The notes: generated by a model from the letters alone, not told the origin. A stretch of DNA of 64,000 nt from JANLYC01 sp963750495 (GCA_963750495.1 CAVVQV010000004.1:1054001-1118000); one strand, 5' to 3'. Counted from the first letter of the stretch, positions 33,901 through 43,135 are shown. A program made the numbers and translations.

Positions 33901-36459
33901 TCACGAGAGTCCTTCGTCCTCCTCCGGTGGGCCCTTCCGACCCGTCGAGGTGCCGGCAGCGAGGCCACGCCGGCGGACCAGCCGGGCGAAGACGCCCGGA
34001 ATCATGCTCAGCGCGAAAAGCGGGAGCAGTGCCGCTGCTTCGAGGGGCTTCGTGTGCAGCAGGTCCTGGAGCGCAGGCACGTACAGGGCGGCGAGCAGCA
34101 GGACGGCCGACACCGCGACCGCTGCTTCGAGGGACCGTCCGTGCCGCCAGGTACGACCGCGGCGTGGGCTTCTCAAGGCCATCGCCACCCCGAGCTGCGC
34201 GAGCCCCAGGACGAGGAAGACGTGGCTCTGGACGGGCTGGCCGGACACATCGGCCGCCAACCCTGCCGCGAGCGCGACGGCGGCGATGACCGAGCCGAGG
34301 AACAGGATCTGCAGGCCCAGCCCGTCACCGAGCACCGACTCCTCCGGGTGGCGGGACGGTTGTTTCATCACGGCCGGGTCGACGGGTTCGGCACCGAAGG
34401 CCACCCCCGGGGGGCCGTGCGTCAGCATGTTGATCCACAGGATCTGCCCCGGGAGCAGCGGGATCACCATGCCCATGAACGGTGCGGCGATCATCACCAG
34501 CACCTCGGCGAAACCCCCGGACAGCGCGTAACGCAGGAACGCCCGGATGTTCGCGAGAATCCGCCGGCCCTCCTCGATGGCGACAACGACGGTCCCGAGG
34601 TCGTCGTCTGCCAGCACGAGCGCGGCAGCCTGACGAGCGACCTCGGTCCCACCTCGGCCCATCGCGACACCGATGTCGGCGGCCCGCAAGGCCGGCGCGT
34701 CGTTGACCCCGTCGCCGGTCATCGCGACCACCTGCCCCTCCTCCTGGAGCGAGCGAACGATGTCGACCTTCTGCTCGGGCCGGGTGCGCGCATAGACGCT
34801 GTCACCGGTCAGCCCCAGGTCGTCGCCGATCGCGCGGGCGGTGTCGGCGTGATCACCAGTGATCATCACGACCCGGACACCGGCGTCACGACAGGCCGCG
34901 ATGACGCCACGGGCGGCCGCCCGCGGGGGATCTGCGATCGCCACGAGGCCGAGCAGCCGGCGTACCGGGGCGCCGGACGATTCCCCCTGGTCCGGCGTGG
35001 TCTCGGCCACCGCGATCACCCGACGTCCCGATCGGGCCATGGCGGTTGCCGTCTCCTGTGCGCGCGCCGTCTCCGGCGACGGGTCCAGCAGCGCGAGCAC
35101 GCTTTCGGGCGCACCCTTGACGATCGTCAGGTCCCGGCCGTCGGGAGACCTGTGCTCGGTCGTCATCCGCCGCGACCGGTTGTCGAACGGCACTTCATGC
35201 ACGCGCGGCCACGACGACCGGATACCGGCGATGTCGACGCCGACCAGCTGAGCCAGGGTGAGCAGGGCGGTCTCCAGGGGGTCGCCGACGAGCTGTGGTT
35301 TCTCCTCTACCTCGTTCGACACCAGGTGCGCGTCGTTGCAGAGCACGACGGCCCGGAGCAACCGCGCGAGGTCTGCGTCGGTGGCAGCGGCCGTCGTCCC
35401 GTCATCGCAGATGAGCGCCGGCACGCCGTCGATGGAGGCGGAGTACGCCGCCCCGGGTGTCCACACGCGGCTGACTGTCATCCGGCCCTCGGTCAGCGTG
35501 CCCGTCTTGTCGGTGGCCAGCACGGAGACCGAGCCGAGCGTCTCGACGGCTGGCAGCCGTCGTACGATCGCTGACCGCCGCGCCATCCGGGACGCGCCCA
35601 GGGCCAGGGCGACGGAGACGACGGCCGGGAGCGACTCGGGCACGGCTGCCACCGCGAGACTGACCGCCACGACGAGCATCGTGCCGACCGAACGGCCCTG
35701 GACCAGCCCCATCACGAGCACGACTGCCGATGCGGCTGCCGCCGCGACGACGAGAGTGCGTGACAACCCGGAGAGCCGGCGTTGCAGCGGCGTCGCGCGC
35801 ACAGGCGCGGCCGCCACGAGTTCCGCGATCTGACCGAGCGCGCTGGCGGACCCGGTGCGCGTCACGGTCACCGCGGCCCTCCCGCGGGTCACCACGGTTC
35901 CGGCCTGCACCTCGTTACCATCCACGCGTTCGACCGGGACGGACTCCCCGGTCATCGCGGACTCGTCGAGGCTCAGTCCGTGAGCCTCCAGCACGACCGC
36001 GTCGGCAGGCACGATGTCACCGGCTTCGAGGTGCGCCAGGTCTCCAGGGACGAGTATCGGCGCCGGGATGACCTGCACGTGTCCGTCCCGGACAACTCGA
36101 GCCGTCGGTGCCGACATGTCCTCCAGGGCAGCCAGGGCACGTTCCGCCCGGACCTCCTGGATGACGCCCATGGCGGTGTTGAGCAGGATCACGGCACCGA
36201 TCACCGCCGTGTCGGTGACATCCTTCAGCACCGTCGTCACCGTCGCCGCGGCCAGCAGCAGCAAGATCATCGGGTCGCGCAGCTGTTGCACGACCCGCCG
36301 CCACGCCCGGACCGGCGCAGCTCGGGGCAGCTCGTTGCGCCCGTGGACGCGTAAGGATTCCGCCGCCTCGGCGGCGCTGAGCCCGTCGTCGATCAGCTGG
36401 GCACTGTCATCGATTGGCAGGGTGCGCTCGAGCGCGTCATCACGGATCACGCTGCTCAC
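33901..36459 (-). CDS. CtpF-like P-type cation ATPase
   Basis: The 852-residue P2-type ATPase has the actuator TGES, phosphorylation site DKTGTLTEG, nucleotide-binding KGAPESVLAL and hinge TGDGVNDAPAL. Helix M4 carries VPESLPAVV and M6 LWINMLTHGPPGVAFGAEP, where an Asp common in SERCA-type pumps is His. The combination resembles mycobacterial CtpF, a DevR-controlled Ca2+ or heavy-metal pump. The start is uncertain: GTG at 36459 (VSSVIRDD) is preferred, GTG at 36450 possible. A DevR-like box lies 52-65 bp upstream. It leads a minus-strand run through nitroreductase, DoxX-like, xfp, ppk2, usp and ackA. Confidence 0.9.
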   Translation of the reverse strand: MSSVIRDDALERTLPIDDSAQLIDDGLSAAEAAESLRVHGRNELPRAAPVRAWRRVVQQLRDPMILLLLAAATVTTVLKDVTDTAVIGAVILLNTAMGVIQEVRAERALAALEDMSAPTARVVRDGHVQVIPAPILVPGDLAHLEAGDIVPADAVVLEAHGLSLDESAMTGESVPVERVDGNEVQAGTVVTRGRAAVTVTRTGSASALGQIAELVAAAPVRATPLQRRLSGLSRTLVVAAAAASAVVLVMGLVQGRSVGTMLVVAVSLAVAAVPESLPAVVSVALALGASRMARRSAIVRRLPAVETLGSVSVLATDKTGTLTEGRMTVSRVWTPGAAYSASIDGVPALICDDGTTAAATDADLARLLRAVVLCNDAHLVSNEVEEKPQLVGDPLETALLTLAQLVGVDIAGIRSSWPRVHEVPFDNRSRRMTTEHRSPDGRDLTIVKGAPESVLALLDPSPETARAQETATAMARSGRRVIAVAETTPDQGESSGAPVRRLLGLVAIADPPRAAARGVIAACRDAGVRVVMITGDHADTARAIGDDLGLTGDSVYARTRPEQKVDIVRSLQEEGQVVAMTGDGVNDAPALRAADIGVAMGRGGTEVARQAAALVLADDDLGTVVVAIEEGRRILANIRAFLRYALSGGFAEVLVMIAAPFMGMVIPLLPGQILWINMLTHGPPGVAFGAEPVDPAVMKQPSRHPEESVLGDGLGLQILFLGSVIAAVALAAGLAADVSGQPVQSHVFLVLGLAQLGVAMALRSPRRGRTWRHGRSLEAAVAVSAVLLLAALYVPALQDLLHTKPLEAAALLPLFALSMIPGVFARLVRRRGLAAGTSTGRKGPPEEDEGLS

Positions 36460-36510
36460 CGTGGTCCGCGATCCCCTTCTCCCACCAGCCGCGCAGGTCC
36501 CGCGGAACCA

Positions 36511-36524
36511 GGGTCCAAAGTCAC
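36511..36524. promoter_or_regulatory. DevR-like box upstream of the P-type ATPase
   Basis: GGGTCCAAAGTCAC matches 11 of 14 core positions, 52-65 bp upstream of the chosen start codon, at a position typical for DevR activation. Confidence 0.55.
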
Positions 36525-36552
36525 GGTCCGCAGGCTCGCGGACGTGTCGCAT

Positions 36553-36569
36553 GAGGGCCGAAGGCCCTC
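36553..36569. other. Short hairpin in the gap upstream of the ATPase gene
   Basis: GAGGGCC and GGCCCTC enclose GAA, a perfect 7-bp stem. It is not downstream of an intact gene; it may be left from a lost gene. Apart from this, the DevR-like box and the gene remnant, I see nothing in the 505-bp gap 36460-36964. Confidence 0.4.
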
Positions 36570-36607
36570 CCGCAGCGCCGCAACGTCTGGGAGGGTCAGT
36601 CTCATGA

Positions 36608-36916
36608 GCGAAGCTCCCGTCAGCACTCCTGCGGCATACCCTTTGCGCATGGAGGCGAGACAATCCGTCCTTCCCGAACTGGGATCAGGACGCCACCGCG
36701 CTCGCCGATCGTTATCACGAGCAGGTGCCGGCGAACGTCGCCACCGAGCTGGCGGATGCAACGGATGCGGCCGCCGCGGTCTACGACTCGGTGTCGTGCC
36801 CGGACTGGGATCGCCCGGGCACCCGCAGCAACGGGAGCCGGTTCACGGTGGACACGCTGGGGCGCTATCACCTGCATGAGGTCGTGCACCACCTGCACGA
36901 CGTCGGTCGTGCCTGA
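36608..36916 (+). pseudogene. Decayed gene remnant with HLHEVVHHLHDV motif
   Basis: An open frame without a proper start runs from 36608 to the TGA at 36914-36916 (about 102 codons). It contains PNWDQDATALADRYHE, WDRPGTRSNGSRFTVDTLGR and YHLHEVVHHLHDVGRA, which resemble the C-terminal part of DinB/maleylpyruvate-isomerase-like proteins. A plausible N-terminus (MSEAPVSTPAAYPLR, ATG at 36604) is in another frame and would need a frameshift near 36660. I read it as a frameshifted, shortened pseudogene. A small real gene starting at the GTG at 36725 is the alternative. Confidence 0.45.
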
Positions 36917-36964
36917 ACGGGACCTCGCCGACATCGCGCCAGGCCCGACCTGTGGAAATTCAGA

Positions 36965-38146
36965 TCAGACCTGACTCTGCACGCCTGCCAGGAGCTGACG
37001 CGCCATCACGATGCGCTGCACCTGGTTGGTGCCTTCGTAGATCTGGGTGATCTTCGCGTCGCGCATCATCCGCTCGACCGGGTAGTCGCGCGTGTAGCCG
37101 TACCCGCCCAGCAGCTGCACGGCATCGGTGGTCACCTGCATCGCTGTGTCGGAGGCGAACGCCTTCGCAGCGGCACCGAAGAAGGTGAGGTCGGAGTCTC
37201 CTCGTTGGGATCGACCCGCGGCTGCATAGGTCAGCTGCCGGGCCGCCTCGACCTTCATGCCCATGTCGGCGAGCATGAACTGCAGCCCCTGGAACTCCGC
37301 GACTGCCTTCCCGAACTGACGGCGCTCCTGGACGTAGCCCAACGCATAGTCGAGCGCCCCCTGCGCGATGCCGACAGCCTGCGCGGCGATCGTCACGCGG
37401 GTGTGGTCCAGGGTCTGCATCGCGGTGGTGAAGCCGGTCCCTTCGGCGCCGATGATCCGGTCCGCCGGGATGCGCACCTGGTCGAGGTAGACCTCGCGGG
37501 TCGGCGAGCCCTTGATGCCGAGCTTCTTCTCTGGTGCGCCGAAGGAGACGCCGTCGTCGTTCTTCTCCACGACGAAGGCCGAGATTCCGTTCACCCCGGC
37601 AGCAGGATCGGTGACGGCGAACACCGTGTAGTACTCGGAGACTCCGGCGTTGGTGATCCACCGCTTCACGCCGTTGAGCACATAGCCGTCACCGTCACGG
37701 ACGGCCAGCGTGCGCATGTCCGCAGCGTCAGAGCCGGCGTCGGGCTCTGACAGGCAGTAGGAGAACATCGCATCGCCGGCGGCGACCGGTGGCAGGTAGG
37801 TCGCCCTGAGCGCTTCTGAACCACTCAGCAGGATCGGCATCGTGCCCAGCTTGTTGACGGCCGGGATCAAGGACGACGAGGCGCACGCCCGGGCCACCTC
37901 CTCGATGACGATGCAGGTCGCCAGTGCGTCGGCTCCGGCGCCGCCGTACGCCTCAGGGACGTGGGGGGCGTGGAAGTCCGCGGCGCGCAGCGCGTCATAG
38001 GCGACCTTGGGGAACTCGGCTGACTCGTCGACCTCCGCGGCATGGGGCGCCACCTTGGCCGTGCAGACAGCACGGACGGCTTCGCGGATCGCCTGGTGCT
38101 CATCCGACGGCGCGAACAGGGGGAAGGATTCGGCTGCGTCGGACAT
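36965..38146 (-). CDS. Acyl-CoA dehydrogenase
   Basis: The 393-residue FAD enzyme oxidises an acyl-CoA to the enoyl-CoA, passing electrons to ETF. It shows CLSEPDAGSDAADM (FAD-binding), ITNAG, KLGIKGSPTREVYLDQV, the QFGKAVAEFQ segment, and the C-terminal LLGGYGYTRDYPVERMMRDAKITQIYEGT written here in parts: LLGGYGYTRDYPVERMMRD and AKITQIYEGTNQVQ. The Glu in YEGT is the usual catalytic base position. A minus-strand TAGAAT (38154-38159) lies seven bases before the ATG, suggesting a leaderless mRNA. Substrate chain length cannot be told; it is separate from the second acyl-CoA dehydrogenase at 55522-56706. Confidence 0.9.
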   Translation of the reverse strand: MSDAAESFPLFAPSDEHQAIREAVRAVCTAKVAPHAAEVDESAEFPKVAYDALRAADFHAPHVPEAYGGAGADALATCIVIEEVARACASSSLIPAVNKLGTMPILLSGSEALRATYLPPVAAGDAMFSYCLSEPDAGSDAADMRTLAVRDGDGYVLNGVKRWITNAGVSEYYTVFAVTDPAAGVNGISAFVVEKNDDGVSFGAPEKKLGIKGSPTREVYLDQVRIPADRIIGAEGTGFTTAMQTLDHTRVTIAAQAVGIAQGALDYALGYVQERRQFGKAVAEFQGLQFMLADMGMKVEAARQLTYAAAGRSQRGDSDLTFFGAAAKAFASDTAMQVTTDAVQLLGGYGYTRDYPVERMMRDAKITQIYEGTNQVQRIVMARQLLAGVQSQV

Positions 38147-38153
38147 GCCCCGC

Positions 38154-38159
38154 ATTCTA
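38154..38159 (-). promoter_or_regulatory. Predicted -10 box of the acyl-CoA dehydrogenase gene
   Basis: TAGAAT on the minus strand is followed by seven bases and the ATG at 38146. No ribosome-binding site is present, fitting a leaderless transcript. Confidence 0.45.
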
Positions 38160-38188
38160 GGTTGTGCGCACCTACGGCCGACCCTGGG

Positions 38189-39430
38189 TCAGCGGCTCCG
38201 CGCCCTGGCCCGGGCGCGTTCTCTTCGTCTGAGCACCAGCCCCATCGCTTTGGCGGCGACGCGGTTGTTGTCGGCGAGCTGGGCTGCCCGACGCTGGCCA
38301 CGAAAGACGAGACCGCGGGCCTTGCTGGCCACGTCACCGCCCTCGTCGATGCCCTCGACCGAGGCTCGTTTGCCCCGCCACCACTTCTTGGCGTACTCCT
38401 CGGAGAGCAGGGCAAGCGCGTCGAGTGCGGACTCGAGCAGCTCGGCGTCGGTGGCGTCGTCCGGTCGCCGGCTCCCCTCCCGGAACCGGGGGCGCAGGTC
38501 CTCGAGGTCTCCGACGACGTCGTACCCCGCCTGGCCGAGCGTGGTGATCGCGTGGACTGCGAGCTCCTCGACCCAGGGCTGGTCGTCCTGCGGCAGCGCG
38601 AACCGGACCGGCTCCGTCGTACGCGCGAGCATCGGCACCACCGTCAGCTTCATGACCTTGTCGTGCTCGCGCTGGTTGAGCCGGCCACCGAGCCGTTCGT
38701 TGACCCGACGGATGACTTCGGTACCGGCAACTCCGACCGACTCGTTGTTCCATCGTGGCTCGTTGGTCAGCTTGGCCGGGTCGAAGCCCACCACCGAGCT
38801 GAATCGCCGCATCAGCTCGTCCGGAGACGACCCGGACGGGGGCACGGTGACGACATGGATCCGCTCCGCCGGCACGGCCGACTCCCACAACTCACAGATC
38901 ACCGGCAGGTCCTGCCGGGCCCAGAACGCACGAGCGGGGCTCACGGTCCGCTGCCCGGGGTCTCGGATCGAGGCTGCGAACTCGCGCCAGGTGTAGGTCT
39001 GGTCGTTCTTGATCTCCTCCTGCCAGGCCGAGACCATCACGCGTCCGAGGTCGCGGGCGGTGACGATCACGTGCACTTCGGAGCCGACGAAGCCGTCCAC
39101 CACCTTCCGGACCTGCTTGAGCGTGCACAGACTGAGGCGCTCCTCGGAGATCAGCACGCGTGGCAGCGCGGCACCGTCGACGTCTTCCACGTGCTTGACG
39201 AGGCGGTCCCACGTCCCGGCGATCCGGCGGTCCTTGACGCCGCGCGGCCGACGGCCCTGCAGGTCCCACACCGCGAACGTCTGCACCGGCTCCCCCGGCC
39301 CCCCGGGGAACTCGACGCCCTGGGCGCGCATCTCGTCGCGGTTGGCGCGCATGACGTTCTGCAGGAACGTCGTACCGGTTTTGTGCAGGCCAACGTGCAC
39401 ATAGACCGTCTGCGGGGCGGCGGCGGTCAT
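38189..39430 (-). CDS. Sulfotransferase-like P-loop protein
   Basis: The 413-residue protein begins VYVHVGLHKTGTTFLQNVM, the 5'-phosphosulfate loop of PAPS-dependent sulfotransferases, with later ISEERLSL and VIVTARDLGRVMVSAWQE corresponding to the 3'-phosphate-binding region. The C-terminus is basic. It may sulfate a glycan, lipid or other acceptor. Its ATG lies one base after the purE stop, so it is in the purK-purE operon, which is an unusual partner. Many homologues in Nocardioides-type genomes are annotated only as hypothetical sulfotransferases. Confidence 0.7.
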   Translation of the reverse strand: MTAAAPQTVYVHVGLHKTGTTFLQNVMRANRDEMRAQGVEFPGGPGEPVQTFAVWDLQGRRPRGVKDRRIAGTWDRLVKHVEDVDGAALPRVLISEERLSLCTLKQVRKVVDGFVGSEVHVIVTARDLGRVMVSAWQEEIKNDQTYTWREFAASIRDPGQRTVSPARAFWARQDLPVICELWESAVPAERIHVVTVPPSGSSPDELMRRFSSVVGFDPAKLTNEPRWNNESVGVAGTEVIRRVNERLGGRLNQREHDKVMKLTVVPMLARTTEPVRFALPQDDQPWVEELAVHAITTLGQAGYDVVGDLEDLRPRFREGSRRPDDATDAELLESALDALALLSEEYAKKWWRGKRASVEGIDEGGDVASKARGLVFRGQRRAAQLADNNRVAAKAMGLVLRRRERARARARSR

Positions 39431-39431
39431 C

Positions 39432-39986
39432 TCAGCCCTCGTCCTTCGCTGTCTTCTGGGCGGCATCCAGGACCTTGGCAGCCGCCCGGACGGTCTCGCC
39501 CTTGGCCCGGGCGGTCTCGGCCAGCTGCTCCTGGAACCGGAGCATCGCCGTGCGGAGCTGCTCGTCACCGGCGGCGAGGATGCGAACCGCCAGCAGGCCG
39601 GCGTTGCGTGCGTTGCCGATCGACACGGTGGCCACCGGGACCCCGGCCGGCATCTGCACGATCGACAGCAGCGAGTCGAGGCCGTCGAGGTACTTGAGCG
39701 GGACCGGGACCCCGATCACGGGCAACGGCGTGACGGCCGCGAGCATGCCCGGCAGGTGAGCGGCTCCACCCGCTCCGGCGATGATCACCTGGATGCCACG
39801 CTCGTGCGCGGTCCGGCCGTACTCGAGCATCTCGGCGGGCATCCGGTGTGCGGACACGACGTCGGCGTCGTAGCCGATGCCGAACTCCGCCAGCGCGTCC
39901 GCCGCACTTTGCATGGTCGGCCAGTCGGAGTCCGAGCCCATCACGATCGCGACTTGTGGCGGGCTTGTCGTGCTCGGCGGGTTCAT
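39432..39986 (-). CDS. purE: N5-carboxyaminoimidazole ribonucleotide mutase
   Basis: The 184-residue enzyme of purine synthesis converts N5-CAIR to CAIR. It shows VAIVMGSDSDWPTMQ, VVSAHRMPAEM, IIAGAGGAAHLPGMLA and GVPVATVSIGNARNAGLLA. The C-terminal tail beyond the family core (about 165-184) is Lys/Ala-rich. It overlaps purK by four bases (ATGA) and is followed by the sulfotransferase-like gene with a one-base gap. Confidence 0.95.
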   Translation of the reverse strand: MNPPSTTSPPQVAIVMGSDSDWPTMQSAADALAEFGIGYDADVVSAHRMPAEMLEYGRTAHERGIQVIIAGAGGAAHLPGMLAAVTPLPVIGVPVPLKYLDGLDSLLSIVQMPAGVPVATVSIGNARNAGLLAVRILAAGDEQLRTAMLRFQEQLAETARAKGETVRAAAKVLDAAQKTAKDEG

Positions 39987-41173
39987 CGCGTGCTCTCTTC
40001 GTCGAAGACGGTTCCGTCGTTGCCGAGTGTCCCGTCGAACCAGCCCGCTGCGTGCCGGGCACGCTCGCGGACGTCGTCGAGGTCGTCGCCGTACGCCGTC
40101 ACGTGGCCTACCTTGCGCCCCGGCTTGACGCCCTTGCCGTACAGGTGTGCCCGTACGCGGGGGTCGCGCGCCTGGACGTGAGAGTAGCCGTCATACAGGT
40201 CAGGGGTGGCCGGGTCGGCGCCACCGAGGATGTTGACCATCACCGACCAGGCGGCGCGCGGGGCCGGCGAGCCGAGCGGAAGGTCGAGCACGGCCCTGAG
40301 GTGGTTCTCGAACTGGCTTGTCACTGCTCCGTCGATGGACCAGTGCCCGGTGTTGTGGGGGCGCATGGCGAGCTCGTTGACCAGGACCCGACCGTCGCGT
40401 GTCTCGAACAGCTCGACGGCGAGGATGCCGGTCACGTCGAGCTCGGCACCGATCGTCATCGCCAGTTCCTGCGCGTGAACGGCGAGGGCGGAGTCGAGGT
40501 CGGGCGCGGGTGCCGTGACCTCGACGCAGATGCCGTTGCGTTGGACGCTTTCGACGACGGGGTACGCCGCTACCTGACCCATCGGCGACCGGGCGACCAG
40601 CGCGGACAGCTCACGGCGGAAGTCCACGTGCTCTTCGGCGAGGAGGTCGATGCCGTCGGGGGCGGTGCGGAGCACCTCGGCGGCCTCGTCGTCGGAGCGC
40701 ACGGTCCAGACACCCTTGCCGTCGTAACCGCCCCGCGTCGTCTTGAGCACGACCGGATAGCCGGAGCCCTCGGCCGCGAACGCGGCGACGGCCTGGGGTG
40801 AGGCGACGACAGACCAGCGTGGCTGTGGGACGCCCAGTGCCTCGAGCCGCCGCCGCATGACGCTCTTGTCCTGGGCGTGCACGAGGGCGCCGGGCCCTGG
40901 CCGGGTTGCGATGCCATCGGCGGCCAGCTTCTCGAGCGAGGCAGTGGGCACGTGCTCGTGGTCGAACGTCACGACGGTGCAGCCGGCTGCCCAGGAACGC
41001 AGGATGCCGAAGTCGGTGTAGTCCCCCACCGTGGTGTCGGCGATGACCTGCGCGGCCGACATCCCCTCGGCCTCGGCGAGCAAGCGAAGCGGTATGCCGA
41101 GAGCGATCGCTGCAGGCTGCATCATGCGCGCCAGCTGTCCGGCGCCGACCACGCCCACCACGGGTGCTTCCAC
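39983..41173 (-). CDS. purK: N5-carboxyaminoimidazole ribonucleotide synthase
   Basis: The 396-residue ATP-grasp enzyme carboxylates aminoimidazole ribonucleotide with bicarbonate and ATP. Visible are VGVVGAGQLARMMQPAAI, TFDHEHVP, KTTRGGYDGKGVW, LFETRDGRVLVNELAMRPHN and the HTGHWSIDG-like end of the core. I use the GTG at 41173 (VEAPVVGVVG) because it matches the usual N-terminus; a minus-strand TAGAGT lies upstream. ATG at 41206 would add 11 residues. Confidence 0.93.
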   Translation of the reverse strand: MEAPVVGVVGAGQLARMMQPAAIALGIPLRLLAEAEGMSAAQVIADTTVGDYTDFGILRSWAAGCTVVTFDHEHVPTASLEKLAADGIATRPGPGALVHAQDKSVMRRRLEALGVPQPRWSVVASPQAVAAFAAEGSGYPVVLKTTRGGYDGKGVWTVRSDDEAAEVLRTAPDGIDLLAEEHVDFRRELSALVARSPMGQVAAYPVVESVQRNGICVEVTAPAPDLDSALAVHAQELAMTIGAELDVTGILAVELFETRDGRVLVNELAMRPHNTGHWSIDGAVTSQFENHLRAVLDLPLGSPAPRAAWSVMVNILGGADPATPDLYDGYSHVQARDPRVRAHLYGKGVKPGRKVGHVTAYGDDLDDVRERARHAAGWFDGTLGNDGTVFDEESTR

Positions 41174-41233
41174 AGCGGGAACTCTAGCGAGGTGCGGATG
41201 TCTCACCTGGCCGCGCCCCGAGACGACGACCCC

Positions 41234-43135
41234 TCAGCCGGGACCCACCAGACTTACCAGGTCGGCGAGGAACCAGGCCTTGCCCTTCAGGTCCGTGCTG
41301 TAGATCGCGATGTCGAGGTGGTTCTTCGCGCCGACCGTCGTGTAGGGGACGGTGAGCTGGTGCCAGGCGGTGTCACTGAAGACGAGGCTCACGCTGGACG
41401 TCCCGACCACAGTGCCGGCGGCGTTGACCTCGTTGATCCGCAGGATCACGGTCTGCGACTGACCGGCCTTCTGACCGTGCACCCAGACGCTGCCGGTGAA
41501 GCTCGCACCGGCCGTTGTCGACGGGACGGGGCTGGGCTTGGAGACGGCGCCGGCGGCGCCCGCTGTCGTGACGTTGCGCAGCACCTTGAGGCTGTACTTG
41601 CCGTCGTACGGGCTCACGGTCGCTCGAGAGGTCGTCGACTGGGCGTTGTACACACCTGTCCACCCGACCTTGTTGGTCTCGAAGCTCGGGTTGGCGACGT
41701 ACTCCTTGGTCGTCGGTGGCGGCGGTGGTGGCGGCGGAGGTGGCGGAGGTGGCGGAGGCGGTGGCGGCGGCGGGCCTCCCGAGCCGGCGTACCCGGTCAA
41801 CGTCTGGCTGAACATGACGGTGCCGGTGGTGCACGGGTTCCCTGACGCGGCCGCGGAGTCCGGGCCGCAGATGAACGCGTACGTCAGCCGGGCGCCGCTG
41901 AACGTCGTGCGCAGGTGAGAGAAATGCCCCGACATCCACAACGTGCCGGCACCCGGGTTCCCGGTCGTCGAGGACTCCTTGCCCCCGGCTCCGTCGATCA
42001 GGTGCACGACGCCGTGCCGCGGCGTGAGCGCCTGGCCGTTGTGGACGTGGTGCGCGACGTTGAGCACGTACTTGCCGTCCGGGCGGGCGCTCGGTGAGTA
42101 CTTGTCGCCGAGGGTGTCGATGGCGGCGCGTAGGTCGAGGTCGCCGCCACCGCCGTTGCCGTACGCCGGACGGTGGCCCCACGTGACGATCAGGTAGATG
42201 TCGGGATCAGCCTCGGCCTGGGCCATCAGCGGGTCGACCTTGGCCAGCCAGTCCTGGTATGCCCCGGTCCACGGCTCGGGGTACGCGATGAACAGCACGT
42301 GGCCGGCGGTGAAGTAGCCCCAGTCGTCTCCACGACAGCCGTTCTTGGAAGGGTCCCCGGGTGAGGGACACCCGACCCCGGAGACCGTCGTCGGGGTGTC
42401 GGAGGGGACGGTCTGCGTGTGCGGCATGTTGAAGCGGCCCTTGTAGTTGCCCAGCGAGTCCGCCTGGGACGTCCCAGCCTCGTGGTTGCCCCACGCGAAC
42501 TGCATGGCCGCATGCGTGGCGACCGGCGCGATGTCCTCCCAGAACTGGTGGACGGCCGGCTTGCCACAGGAGTTGGCGTAGGTGATGTCGCCGCCGTGCG
42601 TGACGACGGCTGGGTTGTCGTCGGCCAGCTCCTGCCAGACCTGCGCCATCCACGGGGTGGCGCAGGCCGAGGACGTACCGGTGTCGCCGATGTCGTCCCA
42701 GACGAAGTCTCCGGTGGGCGCTGTCTCGAATGTGTGATCGAGGCCGCCGCCGATGACGTAGTGATAGGTGGCGCCCGGCGTCAGGCCGGTGAGCTTGACC
42801 TGCCAGAACGGTCCCGACGTGTCGACCGGCGTGGTCGACGGCGCCGATGCCTGCGCGCTGGACCCGTAGGTCTGCGACCGGCCGTAGCTGACGACGCTGT
42901 CCGGCCCACGCCAGTACAACCACATCTCGTCGGGTGCGTCGCCGAAACTGCTGTGGATCTCACCGTCCGGCTCCGACGCGACGGCAGCAGCAGCGGTTGC
43001 GTTGGTGGTCTCGGCGACGGTGCTCGCGCTGCCGGGGCCGGCGATCAGGGCGGTGAGCATCGCGGCGATGCCGCTGGCCAGCAGCCCGGGTATACGCAGT
43101 CGTCTCAGCACAGCAGCTCCAATGATTCGGGACAT
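41234..43135 (-). CDS. Secreted purple-acid-phosphatase-like metallophosphoesterase
   Basis: The 633-residue protein has a signal peptide (hydrophobic residues 14-38), a fibronectin-like N-terminal domain (about 55-140), and a calcineurin-like core with DIGDTG, HGGDITYAN, AWGNHEAG, VTWGHRPAY and NVAHHVHN, the metal-ligand order of purple acid phosphatases (the last motif lacks the usual Gly). A run of about 20 prolines (around residue 475) then joins a C-terminal carbohydrate-binding-like domain (about 495-633). It probably hydrolyses extracellular phosphate esters. The polyproline track is encoded by a GGT/GGC/GGA-rich strand at about 41716-41777. Confidence 0.85.
   Translation of the reverse strand: MSRIIGAAVLRRLRIPGLLASGIAAMLTALIAGPGSASTVAETTNATAAAAVASEPDGEIHSSFGDAPDEMWLYWRGPDSVVSYGRSQTYGSSAQASAPSTTPVDTSGPFWQVKLTGLTPGATYHYVIGGGLDHTFETAPTGDFVWDDIGDTGTSSACATPWMAQVWQELADDNPAVVTHGGDITYANSCGKPAVHQFWEDIAPVATHAAMQFAWGNHEAGTSQADSLGNYKGRFNMPHTQTVPSDTPTTVSGVGCPSPGDPSKNGCRGDDWGYFTAGHVLFIAYPEPWTGAYQDWLAKVDPLMAQAEADPDIYLIVTWGHRPAYGNGGGGDLDLRAAIDTLGDKYSPSARPDGKYVLNVAHHVHNGQALTPRHGVVHLIDGAGGKESSTTGNPGAGTLWMSGHFSHLRTTFSGARLTYAFICGPDSAAASGNPCTTGTVMFSQTLTGYAGSGGPPPPPPPPPPPPPPPPPPPPTTKEYVANPSFETNKVGWTGVYNAQSTTSRATVSPYDGKYSLKVLRNVTTAGAAGAVSKPSPVPSTTAGASFTGSVWVHGQKAGQSQTVILRINEVNAAGTVVGTSSVSLVFSDTAWHQLTVPYTTVGAKNHLDIAIYSTDLKGKAWFLADLVSLVGPG
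41716..41777. repeat. Simple GGN repeat encoding a polyproline linker
   Basis: About 20 successive GGN triplets on the plus strand (mostly GGC, GGT and GGA) encode prolines in the minus-strand phosphatase gene. Such a tract is prone to length change, so the linker may vary between strains. Confidence 0.8.

Noticed and set aside
36753..36770. Two GGATGC-type 9-bp units inside the gene remnant
   Set aside because: They lie within a coding-like frame (Ala-Asp-Ala-Thr) and not before a promoter, so they were not joined to the galE/LCP repeat family.
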